From the NCBI GenBank assembly GCA_030280995.1, contig JASXTE010000010.1, positions 22,390,823 through 22,454,822 of the forward strand: 64,000 nt of DNA. Reading direction: 5' to 3'. Within the stretch, counting starts at the first letter, position 1, and the number at the start of each line of letters is the position of its first letter. Of this stretch, positions 11,110 through 21,653 are shown piece by piece. The stretch is from Hemileia vastatrix (taxonomy: Eukaryota > Basidiomycota > Pucciniomycetes > Pucciniales > Zaghouaniaceae). The notes beneath the pieces were generated by a model that saw only the letters and a program-made list of their open reading frames with translations, made no database searches and was not told the DNA's origin. The position numbers were made by a program, and so were the translations under genes.

Positions 11110-12214
11110 GATATCTAAAGAATCAAGTTTTTGTCAACAAGAGTGAACTGATTTTCTCAAAAGTGATGTTCAATATTTTAAAACAATAAGAATATAAATG
11201 TTAATATATTTCTTGAGTTAAAATAAAATTGATAATAAAAAAAATTTATTAAGATTATTATTTATAATATAATAAATAACAATCAAAAATTTTATTGTTA
11301 ATAAATTAATGTGATTTTATTTATAATATAGAATAATAACCACTAATTATTAAAATGGGACAAATACAAAAGTATAAATGTAAACCAATAATAATAATAC
11401 CAAAATTAAATGGCAATAATTGGGACTAAGCACAGAGTACTATTATTTTCAACCAATATTAATAATACCAAAATTAAATGGCAACAATTGGGACTAAGTA
11501 CATAGTACTATTATTTTCAACAAATATTATCAAAATTTAATTATTTAATTAAAAAAATTAATGATCTTGTAGGACTAAGAGGGTTGCTCTATTATTGTCA
11601 ACTAGGAAAAAAAATTCTTATGAAAATTGATCACTTACACTCAGTGGATCAGCAAAAAAGCTAAGGCACTGTTATTGCAATAAAAATTTAATAATAGAGT
11701 TGATAGGTGCAAAGGTTGACTTACTATTGTGATCAAAAAATTACCTTAAAATAATATGTATTTAGTAATATATAAACCAAATATGTCAAACCCAAGTTCG
11801 AAACACAGTTGCAGCAACAATTCGAAAAATCACGTGAGGTGGTCCATGTGTCAAGCAAAAATCTAAAAAAATTATTGTTGTCATTTGGAAAGGCCCTCAA
11901 GTATTGGCTGGTTTGTCTAGAAAAGGGGAATAAAAGGAGAAGAGGAAGAGGAAGGAGAAGGAGGACAAATTTAAAGATAAAAGAAGAGAAGAGAGTAAAG
12001 GATATATAGATAAAGTGACAATGATATAATGGAATTGATAAAACTAATGACAATGGGTGAACTGGATTACTATAGTGAGTATTATATATTCTCTCTGCTT
12101 AAGTGTCAATTACTAATGATTATAGATCTTAAATAGACCTTTTAATTTATTTAATATTTAAGGGGACAGAAGCACCACAACAAATAATAAAAAAATAATA
12201 TAATATTTTAAATA
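11110..12214. other. AT-rich stretch upstream of Gypsy-X
   Basis: Apart from the tandem repeat at 11382-11518 there is no recognisable feature. Open frames at 11733-12053 (minus) and 11809-12009 (plus) come from a GAGGAA-rich purine run and are not credible. The 5' LTR of Gypsy-X should lie here but no sequence matching the 3.98-4.20 kb side was found. Confidence 0.35.
11382..11518. repeat. Two tandem copies of a 68-bp unit
   Basis: Units 11382-11450 and 11451-11518 both run from AACCAATA through ACCAAAATTAAATGGCAA, TTGGGACTAAG and AGTACTATTATTTTC with few differences. A third, degraded unit may follow to about 11602 (GGACTAAG...CTATTATTGTCAAC). Confidence 0.8.
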
Positions 12215-12418
12215 TTAGGGGGTATCAAAGTTAGAAATTTGTAATTACTTAAAAGGTATTTCACAACACAAATAGAAAGCCACAAACTTGACATTAATTC
12301 TCAGTTAAAAGGTTTTTTTTGGGGTGAAATATGGCATATTTAAAAAAATAATCATGGTTGATTTGAAGGAAAAAAGAGGTATTTTTAAATGGAAGATTTC
12401 TAACTTTGATAAACCCTA
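12215..12418 (+). mobile_element. TA-flanked MITE, copy 2 (~204 bp)
   Basis: It begins TTAGGGGGTATCAAAG and ends with CTTTGATAAACCCTA, giving ~20-bp inverted ends framed by TA. Its sequence matches 3777-3981 in the opposite orientation over the whole length, including AAAGGTATTTCACAACACAA and AATAATCATGGTTGATTTG. Full-length similarity between two separate, equally long copies with the same ends is the signature of a mobile MITE. Confidence 0.72.
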
Positions 12419-13200
12419 TTGTAAGTAATGTAAGTGATTCACTGAAGGGGACACCCAAGGCCCTTTTATAGGCAAGGGGTCCTCTTAAGCGCCACTAGAT
12501 TGTATATAAAAATTGATAATAAAGTGAAACAAGAAAATAAAATAAAATAAGTAAAACCTTGATATTGAGAGAAAAATATGAAACAAGTAATTAAACCCAT
12601 GAGTAAGAAACTAATTTTCCCATCCTATATTCCCAAACCAGTTAATTAAAATATTGAGTACCTAAGAAAGTTTGTAACATCAGAATCTGTGAGTAATATA
12701 CCTAAACCAGATATTACAATGATTTTTAAGTGGTTTTGATTGAACCAATACAATCATGCCATTTTGTGGCAAAAATTTATGTAATCAATTTAATCCTAGT
12801 ATAAAACAGAAACAAGTAGTTTGCTTCAACTATTTCATTAGAGTAATAAATAATTTAAGTGAAAAAAAGTAATTAATTTAGCTAATTACTAATTTAAAAT
12901 ATTATTTTAAAATCTTTTATTAAGTAAGTGTTTTAACTTAATTAATAACTTTTCTGACACAATTAAGGGTCAAAAAGCGCCCAATATTTATGGATTATAA
13001 CATATGAAAAGTTTTATTTAATATATAAATTTAACTAATTAAGTTTTAATTACATTATAATTCAATTTTACAATTGTAGTTATAATAAATGTTTATAATT
13101 AATTAATAGTTAATATATGAATATTAGGGGGTATCAATGTTGACCAATGTGCAATTAAATTAATTGTTGATAAAAATCCTTATACCCCAATTATATTCAG
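12419..13200 (-). other. AT-rich stretch with a minus-strand TATA signal
   Basis: Read on the minus strand, 12440-12490 contains GCCTATAAAAGGGCC next to a GC-richer block, resembling an LTR promoter, so this may be a remnant LTR. At 13124 a plus-strand end TTAGGGGGTATCAAT begins, related to the MITE termini. No coding sequence is evident. Confidence 0.35.
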
Positions 13201-13479
13201 CAATTATTTTTGCTAATAATTGGGTTATTAGACACTTTACGTGTCAAAGTTGAGATTTTATCTGACATTTTTCTACTCAATTTTTTCATTACCGCATCTT
13301 GGCCTACTTTCATTAATAACCACATCTTTGACTACTCTCTGGATATGCCTTCTACCTTGCTGCAAATTCCCATTCTCATCTCATCCTGTCTATTTTCTCC
13401 ATTCAGAACACCTCTCTATCTCATCTACTTATTTTTTCTCCTTTTCATCTTCAATTATCTTAACATTCCCCATCATCAT

Positions 13480-14859
13480 AGATCTTCTCAAAGGCAGCCT
13501 TTCCCCAGTTTTTCTTCATATCGCACTACTCCCTCTTTCCCCTGCTCAGCGGGGAAATCAAAAACTGTGTAGTTGAAAAAAGATGATCATCTCATTCTTA
13601 TCAACTGGCTGAAAACTAAATTAAACTATGATTCTTTTTTTGGTACTGAATATACTAGTAAAGTAGGATGGCCCCCCACATCAAAAGTTACTGGTTATAT
13701 GCTAATGGCCAATGAATTATGGAATAAGACCAAGGGAAGGATATATCTTTTACATAAACAGATTTCTGAATGTTTCAAGCATTACCAAGCCAAATACAAG
13801 AAGGCAAAGACTTTTTCATCTTCCACTAGTTTTGGTATTACTGACATCAATATCAGTAAGGGCATAAAATACATAGATGATAAACTTGAATTTTTATGTC
13901 CTTACTCTAAAGAGAAGGATGCTATTTTTGGAGAGTGTGCTGATGTTAATCATGAAAACATATTTGATGGTGAAGATGCTATCTCTGAACATGATGTCAA
14001 AACAAATCTTTTTCCTTCATCTCCTACTCAAGCCTCCCCTCATTTAAATTCCACAAATCAAGATATCTTTTCAATAGATCCTTATGGCAATATAAATCAA
14101 CCTGATCAAACTCAAGCATGTTTTTTTTTCTTTTATCTTACCAATTCATTTTTTTATTTACATTTTATTATTTCTAAAAATGCTGAAGAACAAATGAAGG
14201 AGCCACAATCAACTGAGTCAGAAGCCAGAAAAAATGATGAGGAGGAAAATGTGTCCTTGAAAAAAATGTAAAGGGCTTCAAGTAGTATAAATTTCCACTC
14301 TCAAAGATGAAGAAAAAGTGATACTTCATCTCAAACCCCTTTTTCTTCTATCAAAGAACCTTTGGAGAAACGTGAAGCTGGTAAGTGATACCATACCTCT
14401 TAATACTTTACTCTGTGTTTATTCTACTTTTTTTTAATATTTATTATCACTCTAGAACAAGTAGAATTTGCTAAAGAGACTCTAAAGTTTGCAAAGCAAA
14501 AATATCAGCTCTCTTTAAGGAGGGATGACAGGTTACATGATTTGTAAGAGAGGAATTTTGAACTCTCTTTATGAAAGGATGATAGTGCACAAGTCTTGGA
14601 GGAGAGGAAGTACAAACTCTCTTTACGGAAGGATGACAGGGCACAAGACTTGGAGGAGAAGAAATTCAAGTTATCTCTAAGTATTAAAAAATCAAAGAAA
14701 GAGGAGAAAACACTCAAGCATCAAAACCTCATGGAACAGATGAAATATAAGCATGATCATGAAGAAAATTCTAAAAAGAATGATTTCTTGATAGAATGTG
14801 TTAAAGCTAAAAAATCTGTTGAGGAAATTGAATGTTTAAAGAAATTTTTTGATGACTAG
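13480..14859 (+). pseudogene. SANT/trihelix-like gene with coiled-coil tail, broken
   Basis: The frame reads AGKSKTV, a TAG at 13570-13572 where a Trp would fit, then LKKDDHLILINWLK, GWPPTSKVTGYMLMANELW, KGRIYLLHKQISECFKHY, SSTSFGITD and KLEFLCPYSKEKD, the layout of a SANT/Myb-like (trihelix) DNA-binding domain common in rust fungi. An intron with good sites spans 14381-14455 (GTAAGTG to CTCTAG) and splicing keeps the frame. The tail is a coiled coil ending KKFFDD. Further stops are TAA 14269, TGA 14308, TAA 14545 and TGA 14572. Another intron may lie near 14119-14177. Such proteins may be host regulators or transposon-derived; function is unknown. Confidence 0.65.
14503..14682 (+). repeat. 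54-nt tandem repeat encoding an 18-residue unit
   Basis: Within the tail of the pseudogene, units start at 14503, 14557 and 14611 with a partial one at 14665. Each encodes a variant of YKLSLRKDDRAQDLEEKK. Two units have a stop codon. The exact multiple of three, and conservation of the LSL and KDD positions, show expansion while the gene was coding. Confidence 0.8.
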
Positions 14860-14971
14860 TTGGTTTTATTTCTCTCACACTTCAACTTTTCATAATTAAT
14901 TGTACATAAAATTTTAAAAGTGTATAACTTGAAAGGTTGTTATGGAAATTAATGAAGAAATGCTTTTTGGT

Positions 14972-15438
14972 AAAAGTGTCCAGCACAAGTTTTGCCAAAC
15001 TTGTGCTGGACACTTTTATGAGGAACAGGTCACTTCTCTTAAATAATAATGCACCTTAACAACTTCATATTGGAAAAGTGTCCAGAAAAACTTTGGCCAA
15101 ACTTGTGCTGGACACTTTGGAAAAAACCAGTGACTAAAAAATGCAAGGGAAACCAAAAAAATAGGCAATATAATGAAAATAATTGATGGCATAAAATTTT
15201 TTTTTGGTAAAAGTGTCCAACACAAGCTTTACCAAACTTGTGCTGGACACTTTTATGAGGAACAACTCATTTCTCTTGAAAAAAACATGCACCTAACCAA
15301 CTTCATATAGCAAAAGTGTCCAGCACAAATTTGGCTGAACTTGTGCTGGACACTTTTACCAAAAAACAATTTGATTCCATCAATTATGTTCATTATATGG
15401 CCTATTTTTTTTAATTTCCTTGAAGTAATAAGTTACTG
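14972..15438. repeat. Inverted-repeat element made of 20-bp hairpins
   Basis: Four palindromes based on AAAAGTGTCCAGCACAAG lie at 14972-15017, 15074-15118, 15209-15254 and 15312-15357. The first has a perfect 20-bp stem and a 6-nt loop. The outer sequence is also inverted: 15127-15208 matches the reverse complement of 15358-15438 (shared ATAGGCAATATAATGAA-type block). The right arm continues beyond the copia insertion at 33346-33404. This fits a foldback or MITE-type element interrupted by the copia element. No coding sequence. Confidence 0.8.
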
Positions 15439-15439
15439 A

Positions 15440-15988
15440 TATTGGAATAATATTATATTCTTTATATTCCAATAATTGTTATTCACTTTCATATTTAAAT
15501 AGTAAATTACTTTTGTTTCCGTTCTTTTACTTCTGTAGCCTGGCTCTTTTTCATACGCCACCTAGCTTACAATTAAAAGGAGATACCTCTGTTGGCTTAT
15601 CAGCATCTTCTTTTTTATTCTCCTTCTTTCTTTTTTTTGTCTTTACGACATTTTCACTTGACTCTTTACTTATCTCTTCATCTTCTTACTCCTTTATTAG
15701 TGTGGCAGCATTTCTTTTTCTATCTTATCATTTATGTAATTAGACTCTTATTCCTCTGAACCAGGTATTTACTACTTATGTTAGTGTGCTCTTCATGCTT
15801 CAATGCATCTCCTTTCTTATTCTCCTTCTTTCTTATTTCTGTCTTTATGAAATTTTCCCATGACTCTTCACTTATCTCTTCCTCTTCTTACTCCTTTATT
15901 AAAGTGGCGGCATTTCTTTTTCTATCTGATCATTTATTAACTTTGACTCTTATTCCTCTGAACCAGGTATTTGACAGCATATCATTCA
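15440..15988 (+). repeat. Copia 5' LTR
   Basis: Starts TATTGGAATAATAT and ends CATATCATTCA; the 3' LTR has the same boundaries. It contains an internal duplication of about 160 bp (from near 15615 and near 15814; each unit holds TATTCTCCTTCTTTCTT, GTGGCGGCATTTC and CTGAACCAGGTATTT). Downstream TTTATGGTCTCAGCAC may be the decayed primer-binding site. Apparent Phe/Ser-rich frames here are not genes. Confidence 0.85.
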
Positions 15989-16105
15989 ATTGTTTATGGT
16001 CTCAGCACTCCTCTAAATTAATACAAGCTGGCATCATCTCCTACAAATTCTGATTCTGCTGAATCTGCATCTTCTCTTGTAACCATCACTAAACTCACTT
16101 CCTCT

Positions 16106-16740
16106 GTGTTCAAACATCCTGTAATCCGGAAAGAGATAAAATCCACATCCTATTCAGAGATTAAAGGGGTTGAAATTTTTATGAAAAAAAATTATTCCAC
16201 CTGGAAAAACCAGATGTACTATGCCTTGGGGATCTGTAATGTCGATAAATTTCTGCTTAGAACTGTTGTTGCCCCAACAGATGCCACTGCTCTCGACACT
16301 TTCAACTTTTTTAAAAATCAAACTTCCATGATAATACAGATGTTTATGACCCCAAGAATCACACTTTCTTTGTTCAAGAAAAATGTTTATTTGAGCCTGC
16401 CAAACATAGGGAACAGATTTGAGAACATTATGCCTCCACTTCTAGTGAGAACTGTGTAATTTTTATTGCCAACCTATTTTATATTCACTTTGAAATTCCT
16501 GACATTTCTGCCGCCATTGAGGAGTTCTGATAAAATCTCAAACTTTTAATTGAGATCTCACCCTTACTTTTCTTGGGCGAGGTTCTCTCAACCATCATAG
16601 CCTTCTATATCCTACATAAACTACCCAAATCCTGTTGTAATGTGTCCCATCTCATTTTCACTAACATTAAATTTACAAAGAAAACACTGACTATTGAGAA
16701 AGTTTTGTCTGAGCTAGAAAAGGATTTCAAATGTAGAAAG
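16106..16740 (+). pseudogene. gag: Copia gag
   Basis: KNYSTWKNQMYYALGICNV is the N-terminal NY..W...M...L pattern of copia Gag (UBN2/DUF4219-like). The frame 16106-16459 is followed after a stop by the remaining Gag in another frame (KLPKSCCNVSHLIFTNIKFT, 16573 on). At least one stop and a frame change separate the parts. Confidence 0.75.
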
Positions 16741-17668
16741 GCTGACCCAAAAACGTCTAATATGGCATTTAACATAAGAGGGAAAAATCTCTGTTTCAAC
16801 GGAAAACATAATCCACTGGCCTCCCACTCCAAAGCCACCTGTTTTCAATTACATCCTGAAAAAAGGGATGAATATCACAGGAGGAAGAAGGAACAAGAAT
16901 CAAAAGATGGGAAAGATTTGTCAATTCTTAACTCTCACAATCAGTTGGCCATCCTTGACTGTGGAACTTTGTTCTCTCTTTTCAACAATAAACAATTCTT
17001 CACCACCTTAAGCACTTCCTCAAAATCATTATTCACAGCTAATGGTCAAATTATTTGGGCACAAGGAATAGGTACCGTTGATCTCATTATCAATAAAAAA
17101 ATGTTTTCTATCACAGTTGCTTTATTTATCCCTGAAGTAGAATCCAACCTAATTTCTGCAGCTTGGCTACTACGACAAAAATTTTCTATCAGAGGATGTG
17201 GTGATAGTGCTAAAATTTTTGACAATAAAAATGAACTGGCAGTTGAATGCTCTTTAGATGAAAATTTTTTAACATTGCCCCTCGAAATTTCCAGATGTAT
17301 CAATTCAGTCATCACCTCTAAATCACTAATTTACCTACATAACACCGGTGGTCACCCAAAAAACACTACTGCTGGCCTTATGTATCCTGGAATTGATTTC
17401 TCCAAACTAATATGCATTCCATGTTTAATGTCCAAATCTCATTGATCACCCTTCTCTAGAAAATTTCCAACTCCAAATGACATTCTCAACATCTACCATA
17501 TGGATCTTGTGGCCCAGTAACCCCGGCTTCAAGAGGTGGTAGCAGATATTTTGTGCAGATTGTAGATGGACACTGCAGGTGCCCTTTCATTAAAATCAGA
17601 ATCTTTCAATTACTTCAAAATTTTCCTAAGCATTGCTGAGAATAAAACTGATAAATGGGTGAAGACGG
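16741..17668 (+). pseudogene. pol: Copia zinc knuckle, protease and integrase N-terminus
   Basis: The same frame contains CFNGKHNPLASHSKATCFQ (Cys/His knuckle of the HNP...H...C type), the protease loop AILDCGTLFSLFNN, then LHNTGGHPKNTTAG and CIPCLMSKSH, the H2C2 module opening the integrase. The frame ends by TGA near 17443, yet IYHMDLV and SIAENKTDKWVKTV of the core follow up to 17668 in broken frames. Gypsy-A interrupts at 17669. Confidence 0.85.
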
Positions 17669-18740
17669 TGTAGACAATCCTATAGTACTAGCTATAGGCC
17701 TTGACCAAGGGAGTTGGAGTAAAACCAGAAAGAATAACCCGTGTCCCTTTAGAAAAATAAGTGAGATTTACCTGCTACAGTAAATTGGTTCCTGTTTACC
17801 AAAAGCCCCTTTTCCAATACACTTGACTGCTTGATCAGCCAAGAAAGTAGTCCCCAGACAGACTACCAGACCAAAGAACTGAAATGTAGACCAATGTCCA
17901 CACCAGAGAAAGCAAGGATACTTGATGTAGGTTGCAAATCCACACCAGAGACAGCAATGATACTTGCTATAGCTTGCAAGACTATAACAGAGAAAACAGT
18001 TGCTAGTGAAGTTAAATGAAGAACTTACTTGCAACAAAACATAGCCGAATTGTGGCCAACAACAGTGAAAACTGCTTGAGAAACCGTATATAATCACCAG
18101 ATGGTTGTATGATAATTAAAGTTCCCCCAAACTGTCTTATGCAGTATATACACACAGACCACCCCTCTAATATCCATGCACAGCAATGCATTTGGCACCT
18201 GTACCAGCCAAATTGAATAAAAAACCCTTCAGAAGCGCTCCCCAGCCTTCTAAAACAGAGGCGGGAGGGCCGCCTGACGTCGGCCCCGCCTCCCTGAAGC
18301 CAGAAAATCAATAAAAACATCTAATCTACTTAGAAAACTTCACTACAACTACTAAAAACCTTAAAACACGAAATTAAGCTATGACAAAATTTAGACATAA
18401 AACGTAGAGCCAAATTAGCCCTATGTAATGGTACTAAGCACTTAAACCTAAGACTTAAGGTTAGCCCGTAAAACACGAAAAACAAAATTAAACAGCTATC
18501 TTTTATAATGAAAAATGAGGAAATGACCCCTTAAAACTTAGAATATGAAAAATGTCCAAAAGACATGAAATATAGAGAAACGCCGGGGCTATCCAATGGT
18601 AGTACCCACATACCTGAAGTCCAAATATTCACGTAATAAATCCCGAAAAACACCCAGTTCTTCAACCAATGTCAAATAAGACATGCACAAACTGCACCAA
18701 ACTGCACAACAAAGGCCCCTGCCAATGTTGGGAGACCACA
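17669..18740 (-). repeat. Gypsy-A 3' LTR
   Basis: Plus-strand start TGTAGACAATCC and end GGGAGACCACA match the other LTR. This copy has about 220 bp (near 17703-17925) absent from 29528-30377; the missing part lies between two CTTGA copies, so the other LTR probably lost it by short-repeat deletion. The LTR pair otherwise differs by scattered substitutions, mostly transitions. It probably also supplies the promoter of the antisense gene starting at 18789, since nothing else lies upstream of it. Confidence 0.88.
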
Positions 18741-18752
18741 TCCTCCCTCCAA
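18741..18752 (-). promoter_or_regulatory. Gypsy-A polypurine tract
   Basis: On the minus strand TTGGAGGGAGGA abuts the 3' LTR start (TGTGGTCTCC). This is the expected primer for plus-strand DNA synthesis. The same run lies next to the LTRs of Gypsy-B (34483) and Gypsy-C (41516). Confidence 0.8.
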
Positions 18753-18788
18753 TAGAGAATTTCCACATTCTCCTATACCACAACCACC

Positions 18789-19429
18789 ATGTTCAGCTTT
18801 CTTTCCAAATCTGCTACTGACATGGGCCCCTGCCAATACTGCATTGACAATAATCTAATCTGCACCATCACACCTCCGGCCCATCCATTAAGAACGTCCT
18901 GTAATGTCTGCCACTCCAGAAAGAAGACCTGCTACAGACCTGGTCCACTATCCTATGCAACAGCTTTGCCTCCACCTCAACCTGGTCCATCTTCTACCAG
19001 CACCAAAAGATATAGGCCATCCATCCTGATACCCAGAATCATCAAAAAGCTACACCCTTCCCAGAAGAGTGCCACAACCCATAATACAACAAGTTCCACC
19101 ATCCCTGGTCCATCTGATTGTAAAGAACTTTCATTTCTTCCTTCAACTTTAAAACTGATGACTTCTCAGTTCCTCCATCTTCTGACAGTGATGATGACAA
19201 TGTAGGATCCATTGCACCACCAACACCAAACCACCTGCCCACAATTAAGGCCAAGTTCCATTAACACACATCTCAACAGAGACAACTTCTGCTTCACAAC
19301 TTCCAATCCAATCCTGCTAGAGAACCACAGCACATTAAGAAAAGAAGGCACCCCATCCACCAGTTCAAGGCTAATTCTGAACACTTCATTATATCTCTTG
19401 ATTCCCTCTGTAATTCCACTAGTACTTGA
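18789..19429 (+). pseudogene. Antisense gene 1 of Gypsy-A: Zn2Cys6-like protein
   Basis: It is encoded on the strand opposite to gag-pol, 48 bp inside the LTR edge. Residues C15, C18, C25, C38, C41 and C48 give C-x2-C-x6-C-x12-C-x2-C-x6-C, the fungal Zn2Cys6 spacing, with a basic SRKKT before the last Cys. A Ser/Pro/Thr-rich linker follows. A 50-nt phase-1 intron (19120-19169, GTAAAG to CTTCTCAG) leads to SDSDDDNVGSI and a tail (LLLHNFQSNPAREPQHIKKR) matching the C-terminal domain of the Gypsy-B and C homologues. TAA at 19262 breaks that exon. A DNA-binding or regulatory role is inferred only from the cluster. Confidence 0.7.
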
Positions 19430-19489
19430 GCTTGATTCAGAAAAGAAAAATTGACCACACCCTCTATAGGATGTAACCACAAAAAACCC

Positions 19490-19983
19490 TCAGTTTTAAG
19501 TCTTGGGGGACCATCCTCATTTTATAGTCTTGGGGGACTCAAAAACCCTCAGTTTATAGTCTTGGGGGACTCAAAAACCTAAATCATAAACCCAAAACCA
19601 GAGATCAACCACATTAAGACACAGAGAAAAAATAAAATTCTGGGGTAATTGTGAATAGAGCTGCCAGCTCATCAATTACCCCCAAACTTGCCTTTGCTAA
19701 ATTTAGAGGCTCCCCCTGTAGATACCCTCTGCCAATCTTTCAACCAACTTCAACAACAAAACCCATTCCTCAGTTTATAGTCTTGGGGAACTACACCATC
19801 AACAATCTTCAGTTTAAAGTCTTGGGGGTCTACACCATAAACAATCCTCAGTTTAAAGTCTTTAACCAGGGGGACTACACCATCAACAATCCTCAGTTTA
19901 AAGTCTTGGGGGAACACACCATCAACAATCCTCAGTTTGAAGTCTTGGGGGACTAATTCTCAGTTTACAGTCTTGAGGGACTT
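19490..19983 (-). repeat. Array of nine TAAACTG hairpins (Gypsy-A)
   Basis: Plus-strand units CAGTTTA-N-AGTC, a 6-nt loop (usually TTGGGG), then GACT start near 19491, 19519, 19550, 19771, 19810, 19849, 19894, 19933 and 19961. The sense strand is minus, so each reads stem, CCCCAA loop, stem, base, TAAACTG. Spacers contain ACACCATCAACAATC repeats. A plus-strand frame through them encodes only the repeat and is not a gene. Confidence 0.8.
19642..19730 (-). ncRNA. Two-hairpin module, copy a
   Basis: GGGGTAATTG at 19642-19651 pairs with CAATTACCCC at 19673-19682. A second hairpin pairs AGAGG (19705-19709) with CCTCT (19726-19730). The module recurs four more times in Gypsy-A, B and C. Here it sits between the two antisense genes rather than next to pol. 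A role in packaging, export or RNA stability is possible but unproven. Confidence 0.6.
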
Positions 19984-20133
19984 TGAATTTACATAGAAAA
20001 GACCCAGTCAATTCCATGCAGAATACAGCCACAGTCAGTCTGCTGAACTTCCACCTTTCACTTCATCATCTACCCAACCACTGACAAAAACCTCCTTCTT
20101 ATCTCTTTCTTCATCTTCTCCTCACCACACATC

Positions 20134-21653
20134 ATGGCCGGATCTCCTGATGTTGACCCTTCTAACCTTCCTTGCTTGACTTCTCCCAAGGACTATGCCT
20201 TCAAGCAGTGCATCCACATGTGCAGACCTTGCACATTCACTCTTCCAACTCATGAGGCCAAACTCTACAACAAGGCCTGTGACTCTTGCTACTCCAAGAA
20301 GAAGAAATGTGACAGAGACGCAAACTAACCTATTCCTCCTCCTTCACCTTCTCATAAATACCATTCAAGATCCCCTACCAGATCCCAAGAGCTTGGCCCA
20401 TCCTCTTCCTCTTTATCCTCAGCACCTTCCAGAAGATCCAGGAACTCAGCTTCCAGAAATCTTCCCAAAAGACCAGCCTTAGCTCCCCAAGAAACAGCTT
20501 TTATCTCTGCTAATCCAGCTTCAAAAGCTTCAAAAGCAGCTCCTAGGCTTTTAGACCACGTCCAGGTGGCCCGGCTGACATCGGGCGGCCTGCCCGCCTC
20601 ACTAGACAGTGAAAATCAGGCTCAAAACTTCCAAAAACAGCCAGAAAACAGCCAAAATCCCCCAATCAACAAAACCAACTCTATGAAACCAACTTCCACT
20701 GCTCCCAGAGCAATTCAGCCAACCTTTCCAAGGTCAAAAAATACTAAAATTTCCCAAACTTCTAAGAGACCTTCCAGAGGACCCCAGGAAGCTACCAGAG
20801 CCCCCAACACAGCACCAAAACAACAACTTCACCCCCGGTTAAGGCAAAGAAACTACACCTCTCCTCTGCCAGCCAACTATTCTTCTGACAGTTCCATTCC
20901 TTCAAGAGCTCCATCCAGAAGAGATCAATATGCTTCCAGATCACCCTCTCCTGCTCCATCTTATAACAACCCTGGTACTCCATCACCAGCATCTAATCCA
21001 GCTGAAACCAACCAAAATATCAACGACAACAACAACAGCCCAGCTGCTCCAACTAGGCCCCAGGAACATCAGCCTCCTAGTTCACCTTCTAAAAACCTTT
21101 CAGAGGAAGACTAAGAGAATACATATCTTTTCCTGATTGATCCCCCAACTATCACCCTTCCAAAATCTTCAGAAGTCCAAATTCTGGCCGCTTACAAATT
21201 TGATGAGCTTCCAATCTGTAAGTACCAATTAATTCATCCCATTTCTTCAACAAAACTAATTACTTATCCAATTCTTCTTGTCTATTTGGAACCCCTCCTC
21301 CTGAATCTACTATTGCAGTTGGCCAACCTCTTGAAACTTCATTAACTTTGGATTATGGAGACATGAAACAACACCTCGGCACCATGTGTTCTAACATGCT
21401 GATAGCCTTCGCCCTCCATGGACCTTTAAATGAATTTGAGAAATCCTTGAGAAAGCGACTGTTGGACGACCACTGGAAGATTTCTAGGATCATTAAGCAC
21501 ACCTTCCAGCACTCCATTCCTGCCTCTTCTTCTTCCTCCTCTGAACTTCCTTATAATCCAATTCCTGCCCATTACAACCTGTACCATATTTCCAGCAGGA
21601 TCCACTTCAAAGATCACCACGCTTCCCACAATCCCAACAAAAAGCAAAAATGA
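20134..21653 (+). pseudogene. Antisense gene 2 of Gypsy-A: Zn2Cys6-like protein
   Basis: Start ATG at 20134. Cysteines C26, C33, C49, C52 and C59 fit the pattern C-x2-C-x6-C-x15-C-x2-C-x6-C, with Phe at position 23 instead of the first Cys; ACDSCYSKKKKC is the well-kept half. A long Ser/Pro/Gln/Asn-rich region follows to about residue 360, then a 91-nt intron (21228-21318, GTAAGT to TTGCAG, phase 1). Exon 2 encodes MCSNMLIAFALHG and LRKRLLDDHWKISRII, matching the Gypsy-C gene 2 C-terminus. Stops are TAA at 20326-20328 and 21112-21114. Similar architecture to gene 1 suggests duplication. Confidence 0.68.

Noticed and set aside
13210..13479. Hydrophobic N-terminal extension of the SANT-like gene
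   Set aside because: The frame is open but CT-rich and without a domain; more likely promoter or 5' UTR than protein, so the gene was started near 13480.
14972..15438. CRISPR array, from regularly spaced repeats with dyad symmetry
   Set aside because: Repeats are self-complementary, spacers are themselves repeated and inverted, the setting is eukaryotic and there are no cas genes.
15513..16053. Two plus-strand frames that look like signal or membrane peptides
   Set aside because: They lie inside the copia LTR, and the hydrophobicity reflects CT-rich LTR repeats that are also present at 32717-33344.
19651..19956. Plus-strand frame with INNPQFKVLG repeats
   Set aside because: The repeat is the translated TAAACTG hairpin array; other arrays of the family (42913-43380) have stops in the same frame, so it is not a protein.
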